Assembly (NCBI GenBank): GCA_012837155.1
Contig: CP051546.1
Location: forward strand, 2,979,699-3,043,698
Origin: Flavobacterium sp.
GTDB lineage: Bacteria; Bacteroidota; Bacteroidia; Flavobacteriales; Flavobacteriaceae
DNA: 64,000 nt
Reading direction: 5' to 3'
Shown: positions 19,009 to 30,266 of the stretch, in pieces
Layout: the number at the start of each line of letters is the position of its first letter
Numbering within the stretch: position 1 is the stretch's first letter
The notes under the pieces: model-generated
The model's input: the letters and a program-made list of their open reading frames with translations, nothing else
Database searches by the model: none
Told to the model about the DNA's origin: nothing
Position numbers and translations under genes: made by a program

Positions 19009-20082
19009 ATGTCGAAAAAAAATAATTTTCTGTTTCTTCTTTTAATTTCTGCCAGTTTGTATAGTCAGGCGGTTCGAAAATATTCGAACGAGTTTATGAA
19101 CATTGGCGTCGATGCAGCAGCATTAGGAATGGCAAATACAGTAACTTCGAGCACTAACGACGTGAATTCGACTTACTGGAACCCGGCAGGATTAGTGCAT
19201 CTTGCAGACCACCAAATTTCGTTAATGCATGCTAATTATTTTGCCAATATTGCGCAATATGATTATGTCGCTTATGCAAAACCCATAGATGATTTTAGTG
19301 CTTGGGGAGTTTCTTTAATTCGTTTTGGTGTAGACGACATTCTCAACACAACCGAATTAATAGATGGTCAAGGCAACATTGACTACAACAGAATCCGTCT
19401 TTTTTCGACCGCTGATTATGGGTTTAGCTTTTCGTATGCTCGAAAATTACAGATTCCAGGCTTTCAGTATGGGGTTAATGCCAAAATAATTCGTCGAATC
19501 ATTGGTAAATTTGCCAGTTCTTGGGGTTTTGGATTTGATATAGGAATTCAATTCGAAAAAAATGACTGGCAATTTGGCTTAATGCTTCGCGATATAACAA
19601 CCACCTATAATGTGTGGAATAGTAACGAAAGCGAATACAAAAAAATAGCCAATGCCATACCGGGGCAAAATCAAGAACTACCCGAAAGTACTGAAATTAC
19701 AGCTCCAAAAGCGCAATTGGGTTTGTCTAAAAAATTTATTATCCGATATGATTATAGTATTTTGGCCGCGGCCAACATTAATATGAGGTTCTCCAAAACG
19801 AACGATCTTATTTCGACAAATTTCGTAAGTATTGATCCCGCGTTGGGATTTGAATTTGGCTATACCGACTTGGTTTTTGTACGAACTGGAGTAGGAAATT
19901 TTCAAAATATACAACAATTGGATAATAGTCAGAGAATAGGTTTTCAGCCCAATATTGGATTAGGTTTCAAATATAAAGGTATTCAGATTGATTATGCGCT
20001 AACGAATTTAGGCAATCAAAGTGCCGCTTTGTATTCGAATATTTTTTCGATAAAAGTAGATTTGGGGCAATTCAGAAATTAG
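19009..20082 (+). CDS. PorV/PorQ-family outer-membrane barrel (PorV2-like)
   Basis: This 357-residue protein starts with a signal peptide (NFLFLLLISASLYSQA) and the family motif GVDAAALGMANTVTSSTNDV then STYWNPAGL. The remainder alternates short beta strands ending in an aromatic-rich C-terminus, as expected for a FadL-like outer-membrane beta barrel. The PorV/PorQ group includes type IX secretion partners. This member resembles the wider PorV2 set, and a direct T9SS role is not shown by the sequence. It precedes a DUF4105 gene by 37 bp. Confidence 0.82.
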   Translation: MSKKNNFLFLLLISASLYSQAVRKYSNEFMNIGVDAAALGMANTVTSSTNDVNSTYWNPAGLVHLADHQISLMHANYFANIAQYDYVAYAKPIDDFSAWGVSLIRFGVDDILNTTELIDGQGNIDYNRIRLFSTADYGFSFSYARKLQIPGFQYGVNAKIIRRIIGKFASSWGFGFDIGIQFEKNDWQFGLMLRDITTTYNVWNSNESEYKKIANAIPGQNQELPESTEITAPKAQLGLSKKFIIRYDYSILAAANINMRFSKTNDLISTNFVSIDPALGFEFGYTDLVFVRTGVGNFQNIQQLDNSQRIGFQPNIGLGFKYKGIQIDYALTNLGNQSAALYSNIFSIKVDLGQFRN

Positions 20083-20119
20083 TTAAATAATCGTTATCCT
20101 TTCATAAAATTTTTAATAG

Positions 20120-21245
20120 ATGCATACAACTTTCAAAAAAATATTCTTTTCGCTGCTGTTGATTGGATCAACAATCAGCTTTGCACAAAACATTGTATTA
20201 TCTAAAAATGCTCGTGTGAGCGTCATTACCTGTGATACTGGCAATGAGTCCTATTCGCTATTTGGGCACACCGCCATACGCATAACCGATGTAGAAAAAA
20301 ATCTGGATGCTGTTTTTAATTATGGTGCTTTTGATTTTGCCACACCTAATTTTGTTGCAAAATTCGCTAAAGGAGATCTTCAATATTTTGCTGTTGCCAA
20401 TAAGTTTGAGGATTTTATAAATCAATACACCTACGAAAAAAGAAGCGTTTATGAACAGGAATTAGTCATTCCGCTAGCATATAAGCAAAAGTTACTCGAT
20501 AATTTAACTACTGCTTTAAGTTCAAGCGAAAGTTACTACACCTATAAATTCATTGATAAAAACTGTACCTCGATGGTAGTGGATATTCTGAACAAAACAT
20601 TGAAATCTAAGATAATAGCCAAAAAAACGGATACGAACATCTCTTACAGATCCATTCTATACCCTTATTTTGATCATTTTTTCTACGAAAAACTGGGGTA
20701 CTAGCATTATTTTTGGAAAAAAAGTCGACGCACCTGGAACAAAAATCTTCTTGCCTTTTGAACTCAAAAAAAGCCTTCAACTCATTCGTTTCGAAAATCA
20801 CTTCCTTTGTAAACCAAGCAAAACCTTATTAAACATTACAAAAGAATCTCCAAACTCTTTATGGGATAACTTTTACACCTATGCACTCCTTCTTGGTTTC
20901 GTGGTTTTGATAAACAAAAGACCTATTGATTTGTTTTATTTTGCAACAATGGGATTCTTGGGAATATTCTTTCTCTTTGTCGGATTTTATTCCTTTCATC
21001 AAGAGCTCGCCTACAACTATAATGTGTTGCTATTTAATCCCGCTCTTCTTGGGTTATTTTATTTTTTATTGACAAACAACAAGCAATGGATTACCAACTT
21101 ATGCCTATTAAATATGCTTTCGATTCTTGTTTATCTCATTATTATGATTAACAAAATACACCTGCTGATTGTATTTCCATTAGTACTCACAAGTATGATT
21201 TTATTAGTAAAAACAACTGTTCGAAATAGCAAACGCGATGCTTGA
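20120..21245 (+). CDS. DUF4105 / Lnb-like membrane protein (one frameshift)
   Basis: A signal peptide (FFSLLLIGSTISFAQ) leads into the DUF4105 domain with the conserved His in SYSLFGHTAIRI and Cys in FIDKNCTSMVVDIL. Several C-terminal transmembrane helices follow (YALLLGFVVLIN, FFLFVGFYSFHQEL). Proteins of this Cys-His family include Lnb, reported as a lipoprotein N-acyltransferase in Bacteroides. That function is inference here. Reading the T6 near 20682 as T5 joins the frames as YFDHFSTKNWGTSIIFGKK. Confidence 0.8.
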
Positions 21246-21285
21246 ACAAAAAAAATGTTTTTAAAATCCACAAAACTCTTCTAAA

Positions 21286-21413
21286 TGATAGCTATGGCAT
21301 AATGTGCATTTTGAAATCGAATAAAATGACATAAGTCTTTGATTACAAATAGATTTTATCACTATTCATTTCATTCGTTTGACTTTATGGCATTAAAACT
21401 TTCGACTTACTTA
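21286..21413 (+). repeat. Dispersed ~130-bp intergenic repeat, copy 2
   Basis: This is the closest match to copy 1. Shared blocks include TAGATTTTATCACTATTCAT and ATTAAAACTTTCGACTTACT. It fills the convergent gap between the DUF4105 gene and the sugar transferase, where it could also fold as a hairpin. Confidence 0.75.
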
Positions 21414-21415
21414 GA

Positions 21416-22809
21416 CTATTGTCCTCTATAAAACAAGACGGTGCTTATCGTTTTGATGGCAATATTCAAGTCTAAGAAAATGCTGCGGTGTTTGATGTAA
21501 TATAAGTCATATTGCAATTTAACAAGACTATCTTCCATCGATTCTCCATAGGAATAATTTACTTGAGCCCAGCCTGTAAGCCCTGGTTTGATGATATGAC
21601 GCGTTTCGTAAAAAGGCATTATTTTGGCAATTTCTTTTACAAAAAAAGGTCTCTCGGGTCGTGGCCCAATAACTGCCATTTCTCCTTTTAGAATATTGAC
21701 AAACTGTGGAATTTCGTCTATTCTAGTCTTGCGCATAAATTTGCCCAAAGGAGTAATCCTAGTGTCATTTGTACCTGAAAACACAGCAGCATCACTCTCG
21801 GCATTTTCTATCATAGTCCTGAACTTGAGGATTTGAAATACCTCGCCGTTTTTTCCCACACGCTCCTGAGTATAAAATAATTTTCCTCTATTCCCAATGG
21901 CATTAGCAAGTATAATAAAAGGAATCAAAAGGAGTCCAAAACTAATCCTATGATAGAAATTAATACCTCTACCAACTTGACAAATATCAGATAAAGTTGA
22001 TTGTTATTGCTTCGACTAAAGGGGAAAAATTTATAAAAATCCCTTGTGATATATTGTACCGGAATGCGCTGACTCTTGCTTTCATACACTTGAGTGTACT
22101 CGCGAATGGTTGTTCCAGACTCTAAAAGATGTAACAATTGCTGATAGAGTTCAACGGTAATTTCCTCGGTTTTTTGGGTAGCAATAACAATTTCGAATAT
22201 TATATGTTGATTGATAAAAGAAACCAAATCATCAATGGCGACATTCTCGACAAAATGATAGTCAAAAAATGCATTTGTGGTACTGTCAGAATTAACATAA
22301 GCAACAATTCGATAATGAGGATCCGCGTTTTCAAGTCCCTGAATCAGTTCCTCCAACTGCTCTTTATCACATATTAGAACCACATTTTGCACAAATCTAC
22401 TGGAGGCCAAAAATTTTACATAAAAGATTCTCCAAGCTATCAAAGCCAAAAGCAAAGTGCTATAAAAAAGTAAGATTTGAAACCGCTGTTTGGGCAGTGC
22501 AGCCGACAAAACAGGAGTCAATAAATAGAGTAATACAGTAATCGAAGCGGTAAGAATGTTATTTTTAAGCACATGATACTGATGACTAGCTACCTGAAGA
22601 TCATACATTTCAAACACAGTACCAATAATAGTAAGATACAACGCAAGAACCATTGCATAGTAAAAATGAATCGTCGAAAGCTTCAGATAGTCAAGATCAA
22701 AAAAGCTACCTACAAAATACAATGCTCCCAAAACAAAAATAACATCAAAAACCCTCAGCAGTACTTTCCGCTCTGAGACTTCAAAATGTATTTTGCTTTT
22801 ATTTTTCAT
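21416..22809 (-). CDS. Polyprenyl glycosylphosphotransferase (WcaJ/WbaP type; one frameshift)
   Basis: The N-terminal half carries about four transmembrane helices and a CoA-binding-like domain (FVQNVVLICDKEQLEELI). The C-terminal half is the bacterial sugar transferase domain: YTQERVGKNGEVFQILKFRT, RKTRIDEIPQFVNILKGEM, GPRPERP and KPGLTGWAQVNYSYGES. It transfers a sugar-1-phosphate to undecaprenyl phosphate, starting the surface glycan. One T is missing near 21927 (GLVFGLLLIPF expected). It is the last gene of the long minus-strand polysaccharide locus. Confidence 0.9.
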
Positions 22810-22891
22810 TGCTAAAAGGAAAATTTTGTTTTATAAAGCAAATCTAACCAAAGCATTTGACGAAATCAATTAAAATCGACAAACAACATCC

Positions 22892-23017
22892 TTATGGGGC
22901 ATAGCCTAGGTTTTGAAAATATTGAAATGCCTGTTCATTCCAAACAAAACACTGACTCTCTATCATGCGCTGAAGCTGTTTGTTCCATAATCGAGTAGTC
23001 AAAAAACAAAAATAGCA
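22892..23017 (-). other. Short reading frame of unclear status downstream of the polymerase gene
   Basis: Directly after the stop of the gene at 23018 the same frame stays open and ends LQRMIESQCFVWNEQAFQYF then QNLGYAP. It has no good start except an internal ATG. It may be the tail of a lost gene or an extension hidden by an indel. I do not recognise it. Confidence 0.3.
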
Positions 23018-24322
23018 TTACTTCTTCTTCTTTTTCAATGGTGCTTCCCCTAAATAAACATTGAGAAGCGATAAGGAATAAACAAATGCTGGCGCAGCGG
23101 TTCGCATGGCAGCATGGTTGATGGTAAAAAACCAGAAAGCAACAAAACACAACAGGAACATATTAAATTTATTCTCCAAGTATAAAAATAACGGAGTAAA
23201 AAACAGGACTAGCAAGCCAATAACCCCCAGCGCACCATGCTCGGCAAGCATACGAGTAATTTCGTCATGCGATAAAGTACCATTTCCTGTTTCGGCCTCT
23301 CGAACCTCAGCTCCTTTGCCTACGCCTACTCCAAAGATAGGATTCTTCAAGAAAATATCAATCTCGTTTTTTGCCACATCCTCCCTACCTGTAAATTTAC
23401 TCTCCTTTACCCTACCCGCTGCATCCTGATTAGCATAGCGTTTGTCGATAAGCCCCCCTGTTTGAAAAGAAGTATAAGCCCAAGTTACCATCATTGCAAT
23501 AGTTATCATCACGATAATGTAATTCAATTTTACTCTTCCTGTATAATTCGATTTAGAATACAAAAACAATAATAATAAAATAATCATCAGAAAACCAGTA
23601 ATCATTCCTCCTCGCGAAAAGGTAACAATTCCACGATAACTCAGGTTAATAGCAATAACCAAATTAAGAATTAACATGAATTTTGTTTTGGATTCTAATA
23701 TGATTCTAGAGAAAAAAATAAACATCCCCAAACCTAAAATTGTTGCCACCTGATTAGGCCCAAACCCTCCCGAAGTTTCAAAATTAGATTGGGTGCTGGT
23801 AATCACATCTCGTATATTTGGTGTGTAAAAAGTTAAATACACCATACAAGTTACAATAGGAAGTCCCATACTAAGAAGAATTGAATTCATTTGGTCTATC
23901 GAAATCTTTCGTCTAAAAGTATACAAGGAAGCCACCCCCAAACAAACAGGTCCCGAAATGTTGAAAGCAATAGCATTCTTAATATCAGTTTCAAAATCAA
24001 GCACAAAAGTTGAAATTACCACACTAGGTACTAAGAGTAGCAAAAACAACCAATAAGGCACAGCTGCCTTAGAAAATCCACTATAATACATCCCAATAAA
24101 AATAAATACCATCACTCCATATTTCGAAATTTCATATAGGGGATTTCCATGGGTCATCCTCAAGAAAACTTCGCTTCCTACCACATAAGCAGCTACTATA
24201 AGTGCTTCGTTATTCTTATTTTGTTTCTTGATAATATAGTAAGCTCCAAATATAAAAATGGCGTATCCATATATTTTAGACACAAAAGGAAATAGGTATA
24301 CCAAAAAAACCAATTCCCGCAT
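23018..24322 (-). CDS. O-antigen polymerase/ligase family membrane protein (Wzy/WaaL-like)
   Basis: This 434-residue protein has about ten to twelve transmembrane segments. A large loop at residues 290-340 contains KFTGREDVAKNEIDIFLKNP, IFGVGVGKG and LSHDEITRMLAEHGALG. The G-x-G then H-x-E arrangement is the PF04932 O-antigen ligase/polymerase pattern, where the His and Arg contact the lipid-linked sugar. It would join glycan repeats or attach them to a lipid or protein at the periplasmic face. The C-terminus is very Lys-rich (APLKKKKK), and the exact end may be affected by an indel. Confidence 0.82.
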   Translation of the reverse strand: MRELVFLVYLFPFVSKIYGYAIFIFGAYYIIKKQNKNNEALIVAAYVVGSEVFLRMTHGNPLYEISKYGVMVFIFIGMYYSGFSKAAVPYWLFLLLLVPSVVISTFVLDFETDIKNAIAFNISGPVCLGVASLYTFRRKISIDQMNSILLSMGLPIVTCMVYLTFYTPNIRDVITSTQSNFETSGGFGPNQVATILGLGMFIFFSRIILESKTKFMLILNLVIAINLSYRGIVTFSRGGMITGFLMIILLLLFLYSKSNYTGRVKLNYIIVMITIAMMVTWAYTSFQTGGLIDKRYANQDAAGRVKESKFTGREDVAKNEIDIFLKNPIFGVGVGKGAEVREAETGNGTLSHDEITRMLAEHGALGVIGLLVLFFTPLFLYLENKFNMFLLCFVAFWFFTINHAAMRTAAPAFVYSLSLLNVYLGEAPLKKKKK

Positions 24323-24371
24323 GGAAAAGGACTAAATTAAGGTATAAAAAATCCTCTTTTTTCATTTGAAA

Positions 24372-25451
24372 CTATAATGTATTGTATTTTATCATCAATA
24401 ATTGAATGATAGTATCCTTTGAATACTTTTTCAAAACTAGTTCCTGCAAATGTAAACCAAAACCTTTTCTAGATTGTTTGTTTGAAATCATTTTTTCCAA
24501 TTGTTGTTGTAATTGACAATCATTTAACGGATCAAATAATAAACCACTAAAACCATCTTTAATGATTTCGGAACAATAGCCAACGTTAGTCGAAATTACC
24601 GCCAATTGAGCCAAACCATATTCTAGCAAACTTAGAGGAAAACCCTCGTCGGTTGAACATAATACACCTATGGTAGCTTGAGACAAAATATTTTGAATAT
24701 CATTTCTAGAATCATAAATAAAAACATCTTGTTCCAAATTATTTGTATGCATAAACTCTTTCAAATAATCTGAGTAATCGTCTTTATAATCTTTCCCAAT
24801 CAGATGTATACTCCAACCCAAATTCTGAAGTTTCATTTCGTTGAAAGCAATCAGCAAAGAAATATGATTCTTTGGTTTTTTTAAATTTGCTACACAAACA
24901 ATTCTTTTTCCTTCATTACCTCCTAATACTGTAACAATATCGTTAGCTTGACTTTTATTAGGTGTTACAAAATTAGGAATGCAATAAATTTTCTTTGATA
25001 ACAAATTTTTCTTAACCCATTTTTCTAATTGGTAATTAACCACAAAAACAGAGGAAAAAAACAAAGAAAAAAAAAGCAACACTAAATTATCCGTTTGAGA
25101 TTGTTTTGCTCTTGCTCCATAATGTTCATGCCAAACAATTTTGACCCATGGATATACCCATTTTAACATTGACCCCACAAGAAAAGACGTTCCATGAGCA
25201 TGTATAATTTCCACCTCATTTTGAATCACAAATTTTCGCAATCGAAAAAGTGCTTTTAAATCGAAGCTGCTTTTCTTATTTAAAAACAGATAGGAGACTT
25301 TCGAGTCTAACTGATTCAATAGCAATCCCTCTTTTCGAGTCGCCACCAAACCCGAAAAATCGACCCTGTCAGCAAGGGCATTGGCATAATTTACCGCCAT
25401 TCGTTCGGCACCGCCAGTATCTAAAGAGTCTATGATTTGGAGTATTCTCAT
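24372..25451 (-). CDS. GT4-family glycosyltransferase
   Basis: This 359-residue GT-B enzyme starts MRILQIIDSLDTGGAERMAV, typical of GT4. The C-terminal donor domain has VANLKKPKNHISLL and the E-x7-E segment CSTDEGFPLSLLEYGLAQLA. It acts in the cytosol on the growing lipid-linked oligosaccharide. Donor and linkage are not predictable. Its start lies 3 bp after the stop of the next upstream gene, showing tight operon packing. Confidence 0.88.
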   Translation of the reverse strand: MRILQIIDSLDTGGAERMAVNYANALADRVDFSGLVATRKEGLLLNQLDSKVSYLFLNKKSSFDLKALFRLRKFVIQNEVEIIHAHGTSFLVGSMLKWVYPWVKIVWHEHYGARAKQSQTDNLVLLFFSLFFSSVFVVNYQLEKWVKKNLLSKKIYCIPNFVTPNKSQANDIVTVLGGNEGKRIVCVANLKKPKNHISLLIAFNEMKLQNLGWSIHLIGKDYKDDYSDYLKEFMHTNNLEQDVFIYDSRNDIQNILSQATIGVLCSTDEGFPLSLLEYGLAQLAVISTNVGYCSEIIKDGFSGLLFDPLNDCQLQQQLEKMISNKQSRKGFGLHLQELVLKKYSKDTIIQLLMIKYNTL

Positions 25452-25453
25452 AA

Positions 25454-26569
25454 TTATTGCAGTAGTGTGTTGATCTCTTTCTCAAAAACATCCATCGTAT
25501 AGTGTCGAGACCAATCGCTCGCTTTTTTACTTTTATCGATAAAATCCACTTCGTTTTTTATTACTGCTTCAATCTGCAAAAAATCTTCTTCTAAATTCAT
25601 TGTCAACAAAACCCCTCGATTGCCCCAATCAAGCATAAAAGGAACGCAAGAAACGGATGTTGCCATAGGAACGCAACCCCAAAACATTCCTTCGGCTATG
25701 GCTTTAGGCCAACCCTCACTCTCCGAAGGCAAAAGTACAAAATGACTGGATTGATACGCTGTTTTGATTACATCACTAGACCGATTCCCTTCGAGGAAAA
25801 TTATTTTTTGTAAGTTATGCTCGTTTATATACTGTTCCAAAGCATTTCTTTCCATCCCTTCCCCGTAGAAAGTTAAAGCGACATCATGTCCTTTTTTATA
25901 CAAAGTTTCCACTAACTGTATGGCATACAAAGGGTTTTTACCTCGTACTAATGTCCCTACGAAAACAAAATTTATTCTTGATTTTAAATCCTTTGGTGGC
26001 AATGGCAATTTATCGGTTTCCGTATAAGTTGCAGTAAAAAAAGGTTTGATATTGGCTGTACTTCCCCTCCATTCGCCGTAAACTAGCACCTGCATATTCC
26101 GAGTTAGGAACGTATTACTCAAAATCCATTTTTGCAATTTATAACTAAAGGGTTGCTTGGATTTTGGATCCCAATTGCCTGCATATTTAGCCGTTTTTAT
26201 TTTATTTGGAAATAAAATCTGCACCAAACAACCCAACAAGCCCATATTCCCTGGACATCGCAAATGAATGTGGTCGCCTTTTTGCATCGCCCAAAAAATA
26301 CGCCAACTTATTACAGGAATTTTATAAATAGAACGTAAAATTGCTTTTAAACTTAAAACATCAAAGCCTTTAATAGCTACAAATTCAATGTTTTCGTGTT
26401 CATAATAAACATCGATAGCCGTTTTTAAAGAACTAGAAATAGGAGCTACAATTATCAACTTATCTATTCCTTTGATCCAACTATTCATTTCCCGAACATA
26501 AGGAGCATAGGCATAAATTGCCTTGTTTTCGAGTATGTGCGGAACATGCGTGATGATAACGAAAGTCAT
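25454..26569 (-). CDS. GT4-like glycosyltransferase
   Basis: This 371-residue protein is weakly conserved in its N-terminal half (FVIITHVPHILENKAIYAYA). It has a clear GT4 donor half: FVFVGTLVRGKNPLYAIQLV, LTFYGEGMERNALE and LPSESEGWPKAIAEGMFWGC with the two Glu. It has a 4-bp ATGA overlap with the preceding GT2 gene. The acceptor is unknown. Confidence 0.83.
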   Translation of the reverse strand: MTFVIITHVPHILENKAIYAYAPYVREMNSWIKGIDKLIIVAPISSSLKTAIDVYYEHENIEFVAIKGFDVLSLKAILRSIYKIPVISWRIFWAMQKGDHIHLRCPGNMGLLGCLVQILFPNKIKTAKYAGNWDPKSKQPFSYKLQKWILSNTFLTRNMQVLVYGEWRGSTANIKPFFTATYTETDKLPLPPKDLKSRINFVFVGTLVRGKNPLYAIQLVETLYKKGHDVALTFYGEGMERNALEQYINEHNLQKIIFLEGNRSSDVIKTAYQSSHFVLLPSESEGWPKAIAEGMFWGCVPMATSVSCVPFMLDWGNRGVLLTMNLEEDFLQIEAVIKNEVDFIDKSKKASDWSRHYTMDVFEKEINTLLQ

Positions 26570-27563
26570 TTTTGTTTTGGTTTATCAAAAAACAAACTCC
26601 ACCAACCTACTGTTCGACCTAAAGCTTCGGTAAAGGCTTGTTTTTTATTCCCTGTGGTAAATGTATTGGAAAACCGAATCAATGTCAAGAGAATTGTTAT
26701 GGAATGCCATTTTAATTTTGCACTAAAAAGTGGTTTTGGATTTTTTGTTCGCCAAACATACCACCCATTTCGTACCACCATTACACCATATTGGTATTGA
26801 TTGGGTCTTCCTGATGGATGATGATAATGGTTCAACTTTGCTTCGGTATTCACATATAAATTCCCCATTTAGCTACTCGCAAGGTAAAATCGGCATCTTC
26901 ATACAAGCCATAGCCGTCAAAATAAGTTGAAAATTGCAAACCTTCAAATACTTTTTTATTAAAAGAAGAAACGCCTCCCATCAGCATTTCAACTGGATAT
27001 ATTTTACCGCTTGGAGGCAAAAAACCAACACTTCGTCCATGCGAATACAAAGGAGAATATCCTGGTGGACAATCGCTATCCAAACCCAGTTTTTTTCTAA
27101 GAATAAAGCGGCTACCGTCTTTTCGTTTCCAACCATCAAAAAAATATTCGTCAATTTTGGGCTGGTAATGATTCCCCACAAATTCGCATTTTGTTTCGTT
27201 GATAATAAAACCACCAACACCCAAAGCCTCTGGATAGATTGCATACGTTTGGAGAAGTTGTTCAAAATAGTCCTTTTCCAAAACGGTATCGTCGTCTAAG
27301 AAACAAACTATTTCTATTTCCGTTCCTACTCTTTCAATGCCGTAATTCCGCTGTTTGGTCAACCCTCGATGTTCGGCAGAAACCTTGAAATAGTTCAAAT
27401 TATCGAAATGATTCTCATTTAAAACTGTTTCCGTTTCCTCGTTCGTAGAACCATCAATAATCAGAATTTCATCTGGATACATGGTTTGCCCCTGAACCGA
27501 TTGCAACAATTGGAGCAAAGGCTTTGGACGCATATAAGTGCAAATGATAAGAGAGAATTTCAT
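26566..27563 (-). CDS. GT2-family glycosyltransferase (one frameshift)
   Basis: The GT-A fold start FSLIICTYMRPKPLLQLLQS and the DxD-type CFLDDDTVLEKDYF identify GT2, followed by acceptor residues GLYEDADFTLRVAKWG. The C-terminal 100 residues (NLYVNTEAKLNHYHHPSGRP) are in another frame. One missing G near 26868 (WGNLYVN expected) joins them. The N-terminal part is a cytosolic UDP-sugar-dependent transferase. Confidence 0.87.
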
Positions 27564-27566
27564 AAA

Positions 27567-29104
27567 TTATCGATATCTTATTCCTAAATCGATTAATCTT
27601 CGAGCATAGAAAATCGATTTTTTAAATTGAATATTTTTGTAGGGTAATCTCACGAGTCGGTATAAAAAAGTGAGTTTTGGCCCATCAAATAGGTAATAAC
27701 TATAATGCTTGTATTTATATTCTAATAATTGTTGTTCTGAATAGTGCTTCATGACACCATACATAATAGTTGGACTCGGGATTGGTCTGACCCATTTTAT
27801 AGGAGTATCTAATTCCCAAGGCTGTATTTTTCTTTTCTTGCCCAGAATCTTAGCTTGACTGCCCCAAAATCTATAACCTCCACTTGGTGGCTTTAAATGC
27901 AGATTCACGGCAAATGGATTATGCAAAACAGTAACACCAATTTTAGTTAAGGACATTCCAAAATCACTATCTTCTCCATAACCCCCGTCAAAATTGACAT
28001 CATTACCAACTAATTGGTCGACATGTTCTTTTTTTACACAAGAATTGGCATTGCTAAAGGATTGCGCATTTCCCACAAAAAATCTTTATTACCCAATTTT
28101 TCTAATTTATTTTTTAAATCATTCAAATCTTGGTTGTGGTTATCCGCTCTAATATCCAGTCCATTGCAAGCCCCTGCTCTATAAGTTTGCAAAAATCGGA
28201 TATGATTTTCTACGAAATTATAGGGAATTCTTATGTCGTCATCTCCAAAAATAATATAGTCGCCAGTACAAAATGCAATCGCTTCGTTTCTTGCTCTACA
28301 ACTACCATTGGTTTCCTGCCATTTCACTAGTAATTCAAATGGATATTTCTTGGATTCGTATACTAATTCATTTCTTTTCTCTCGAGGTGTTGCATCCACC
28401 ACTACCACCTGGGTGGGGACATAATTTTGATTCGATAAATCATTCAATAATTGCAACGTATATTCCTGACGAAACATCGTCGGAATAATATAACTTACTG
28501 TGGGATTTCCTTGAATTTTGCTTAACTCCCGAGGAGGAATCATTCCGTTATCTATTCGTTTATTATAATTCTTTTGAACATAAAAAAAGGCTTTCCACTC
28601 CGAAATTTTCCAAAATCCCATCCTATAAATCATATAAATAGCGTGACTAGTTTTATAATTTTTCCTAAAAAAAAGATGACGGTCTTTCTGAGAAATAATT
28701 ACTTTTTCTGTAACTGTCGAAGGAAATAAATTTTGTACATAAAGTGTAACTCCTCCCATAAAACGATTTAATCGAAATCCAAAATCTAAAGCTTGCATTT
28801 GGGGATTTTCAAAATTGGTATCAAACCCTTTAGCCAATTCCCATACAAACTTACGAACAGCAAAAGCATTAGGGTTAACTCTCCAACTTACGCATTGCTC
28901 CAAATTATCAAAATCATTGAGATACCAAAAAAAAACTGCTGTCTGATACACTAATTCAGGAAAGGCATTTTTGTATCCTTGCTCAAAAGAACTGTGCCAT
29001 ATATCTCCTGACCCCTTTGACAATTCGTCCAATTTATCAAAATTAGGATTGCCGACATAGAGTATTATTTCTCCTGTTTGTGTTTTGAATTCTTTTAATT
29101 TCAT
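27567..29104 (-). CDS. Large GT2-family glycosyltransferase with N-terminal extension (one frameshift)
   Basis: About 510 residues. The first 190 (MKLKEFKTQTGEIILYVGNP) match nothing I know and may be an acceptor-specific domain. Then a GT2 core begins: NPTVSYIIPTMFRQEYTLQL, VVVVDATPREKR, DYIIFGDDDIRIPYNFVE (metal-binding DDD) and, after the shift, NFDGGYGEDSDFGMSL. A missing T near 28065 (FFVGNAQSFSNAN expected) splits the frame. It is packed 4 bp from its neighbours. Confidence 0.85.
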
Positions 29105-29108
29105 TTGA

Positions 29109-30266
29109 TTATATGAATTGCTTATAAAACAATAGGCTTTGTTGTGCTACCACTTTTATACTGAATTTATCTAACACTTTTTTTCTGGCCGCTTTCCCGA
29201 AAGCTTCTTGCAATTTGGTGTTTTCTAGGAGCTCCAAAATCTTTTCCGCATAATTTTGATGAGCTGTTGGATGTACCAAAAAACCTTCTTTGCTATCTTC
29301 AATTACTTCATTAGCCCATCCAATATTAGAAGCTACAATTGGTTTTTGCAATGCCATAGCCTCAATCCAGGAAACGGGCAAGGCTTCCGCAAATGTAGGA
29401 AAAACACAAAGGGTAGCGGTCATTATGTGTTTTTTAATCTCATCATACGGAACACTTCCTAAATAACTCACATTTTGCAGCGTATCTGGAGTGAATGACT
29501 CTTGCATCATTGCCCAAGTGGAAGGATTTCCAGAAACAATATCAGACACATCTTTACCTATCAAAATCAGTTGCGCTTTTGATTTTTTTTGAATAACTTT
29601 ATTAAAAATAAAAGGCAATTCAAGCAAGCCTTTTTTACGAATTAAACTGCCAAAATAGAGAATGGTATTTTCATCATTGAAATTTTCATAGTGATTGTCA
29701 TTGTCATCGATATTGAACAAATCAACATCAATACAATTGGGAATTATGGTAAATTTTTTATTTAATCCAAAAACCTCATTAGTTAAATCTGCCGTGAATT
29801 GACTTACTGATAATAATCCATCCGCCAATTTTAACGCTCTTTTTTCGTGAAATTTATTTATCCATTTTACCGAACGACAATCCAAATGGCAGAAATAAGT
29901 GTCGGAACCATGTAATTTAATAACAATTGGACATTTTTTTGGCTGGATAAAGGAAGTGATTCCTGTCCAATCTGGGGCTTCGACCAAATCGATTTCCTTG
30001 CTATCATACAGTTTGTCAATGATTCGCTGTAGTTTTTTTCGGGTCAGCCACCAAGAGAACCCCTTGAGTTTTACATTTCTTATTTGATGAACTGTTATGC
30101 CATTATCATCAAAAACACTTTCTTCTGTTTGACCATAGACTAGAACCCGAACAGAACAACCTTGAGTCAAAAGACCAATTGCCAAGTTCTTGATACTCGT
30201 GCCAATACCTCCGGAACTTCCGGTTTTAGGATGTGGGTATTCAGGGGTTAGGAAAGCTATTTTCAT
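29109..30266 (-). CDS. GT4-family glycosyltransferase
   Basis: This intact 385-residue GT-B enzyme starts MKIAFLTPEYPHPKTGSSGG. It has KLHGSDTYFCH, ADGLLSVSQFTADL, LYFGSLIRKKGLLELP and the E-x7-E region FAEALPVSWIEAMALQKPIV. It is the first gene of the downstream glycosyltransferase run after the repeat-rich gap at 30267-30591, so it may need its own promoter. Confidence 0.9.
   Translation of the reverse strand: MKIAFLTPEYPHPKTGSSGGIGTSIKNLAIGLLTQGCSVRVLVYGQTEESVFDDNGITVHQIRNVKLKGFSWWLTRKKLQRIIDKLYDSKEIDLVEAPDWTGITSFIQPKKCPIVIKLHGSDTYFCHLDCRSVKWINKFHEKRALKLADGLLSVSQFTADLTNEVFGLNKKFTIIPNCIDVDLFNIDDNDNHYENFNDENTILYFGSLIRKKGLLELPFIFNKVIQKKSKAQLILIGKDVSDIVSGNPSTWAMMQESFTPDTLQNVSYLGSVPYDEIKKHIMTATLCVFPTFAEALPVSWIEAMALQKPIVASNIGWANEVIEDSKEGFLVHPTAHQNYAEKILELLENTKLQEAFGKAARKKVLDKFSIKVVAQQSLLFYKQFI

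Noticed and set aside
26934..27299. 121-residue plus-strand frame inside the GT2 gene
   Set aside because: It is antisense to a clear GT2 core and lacks family features.
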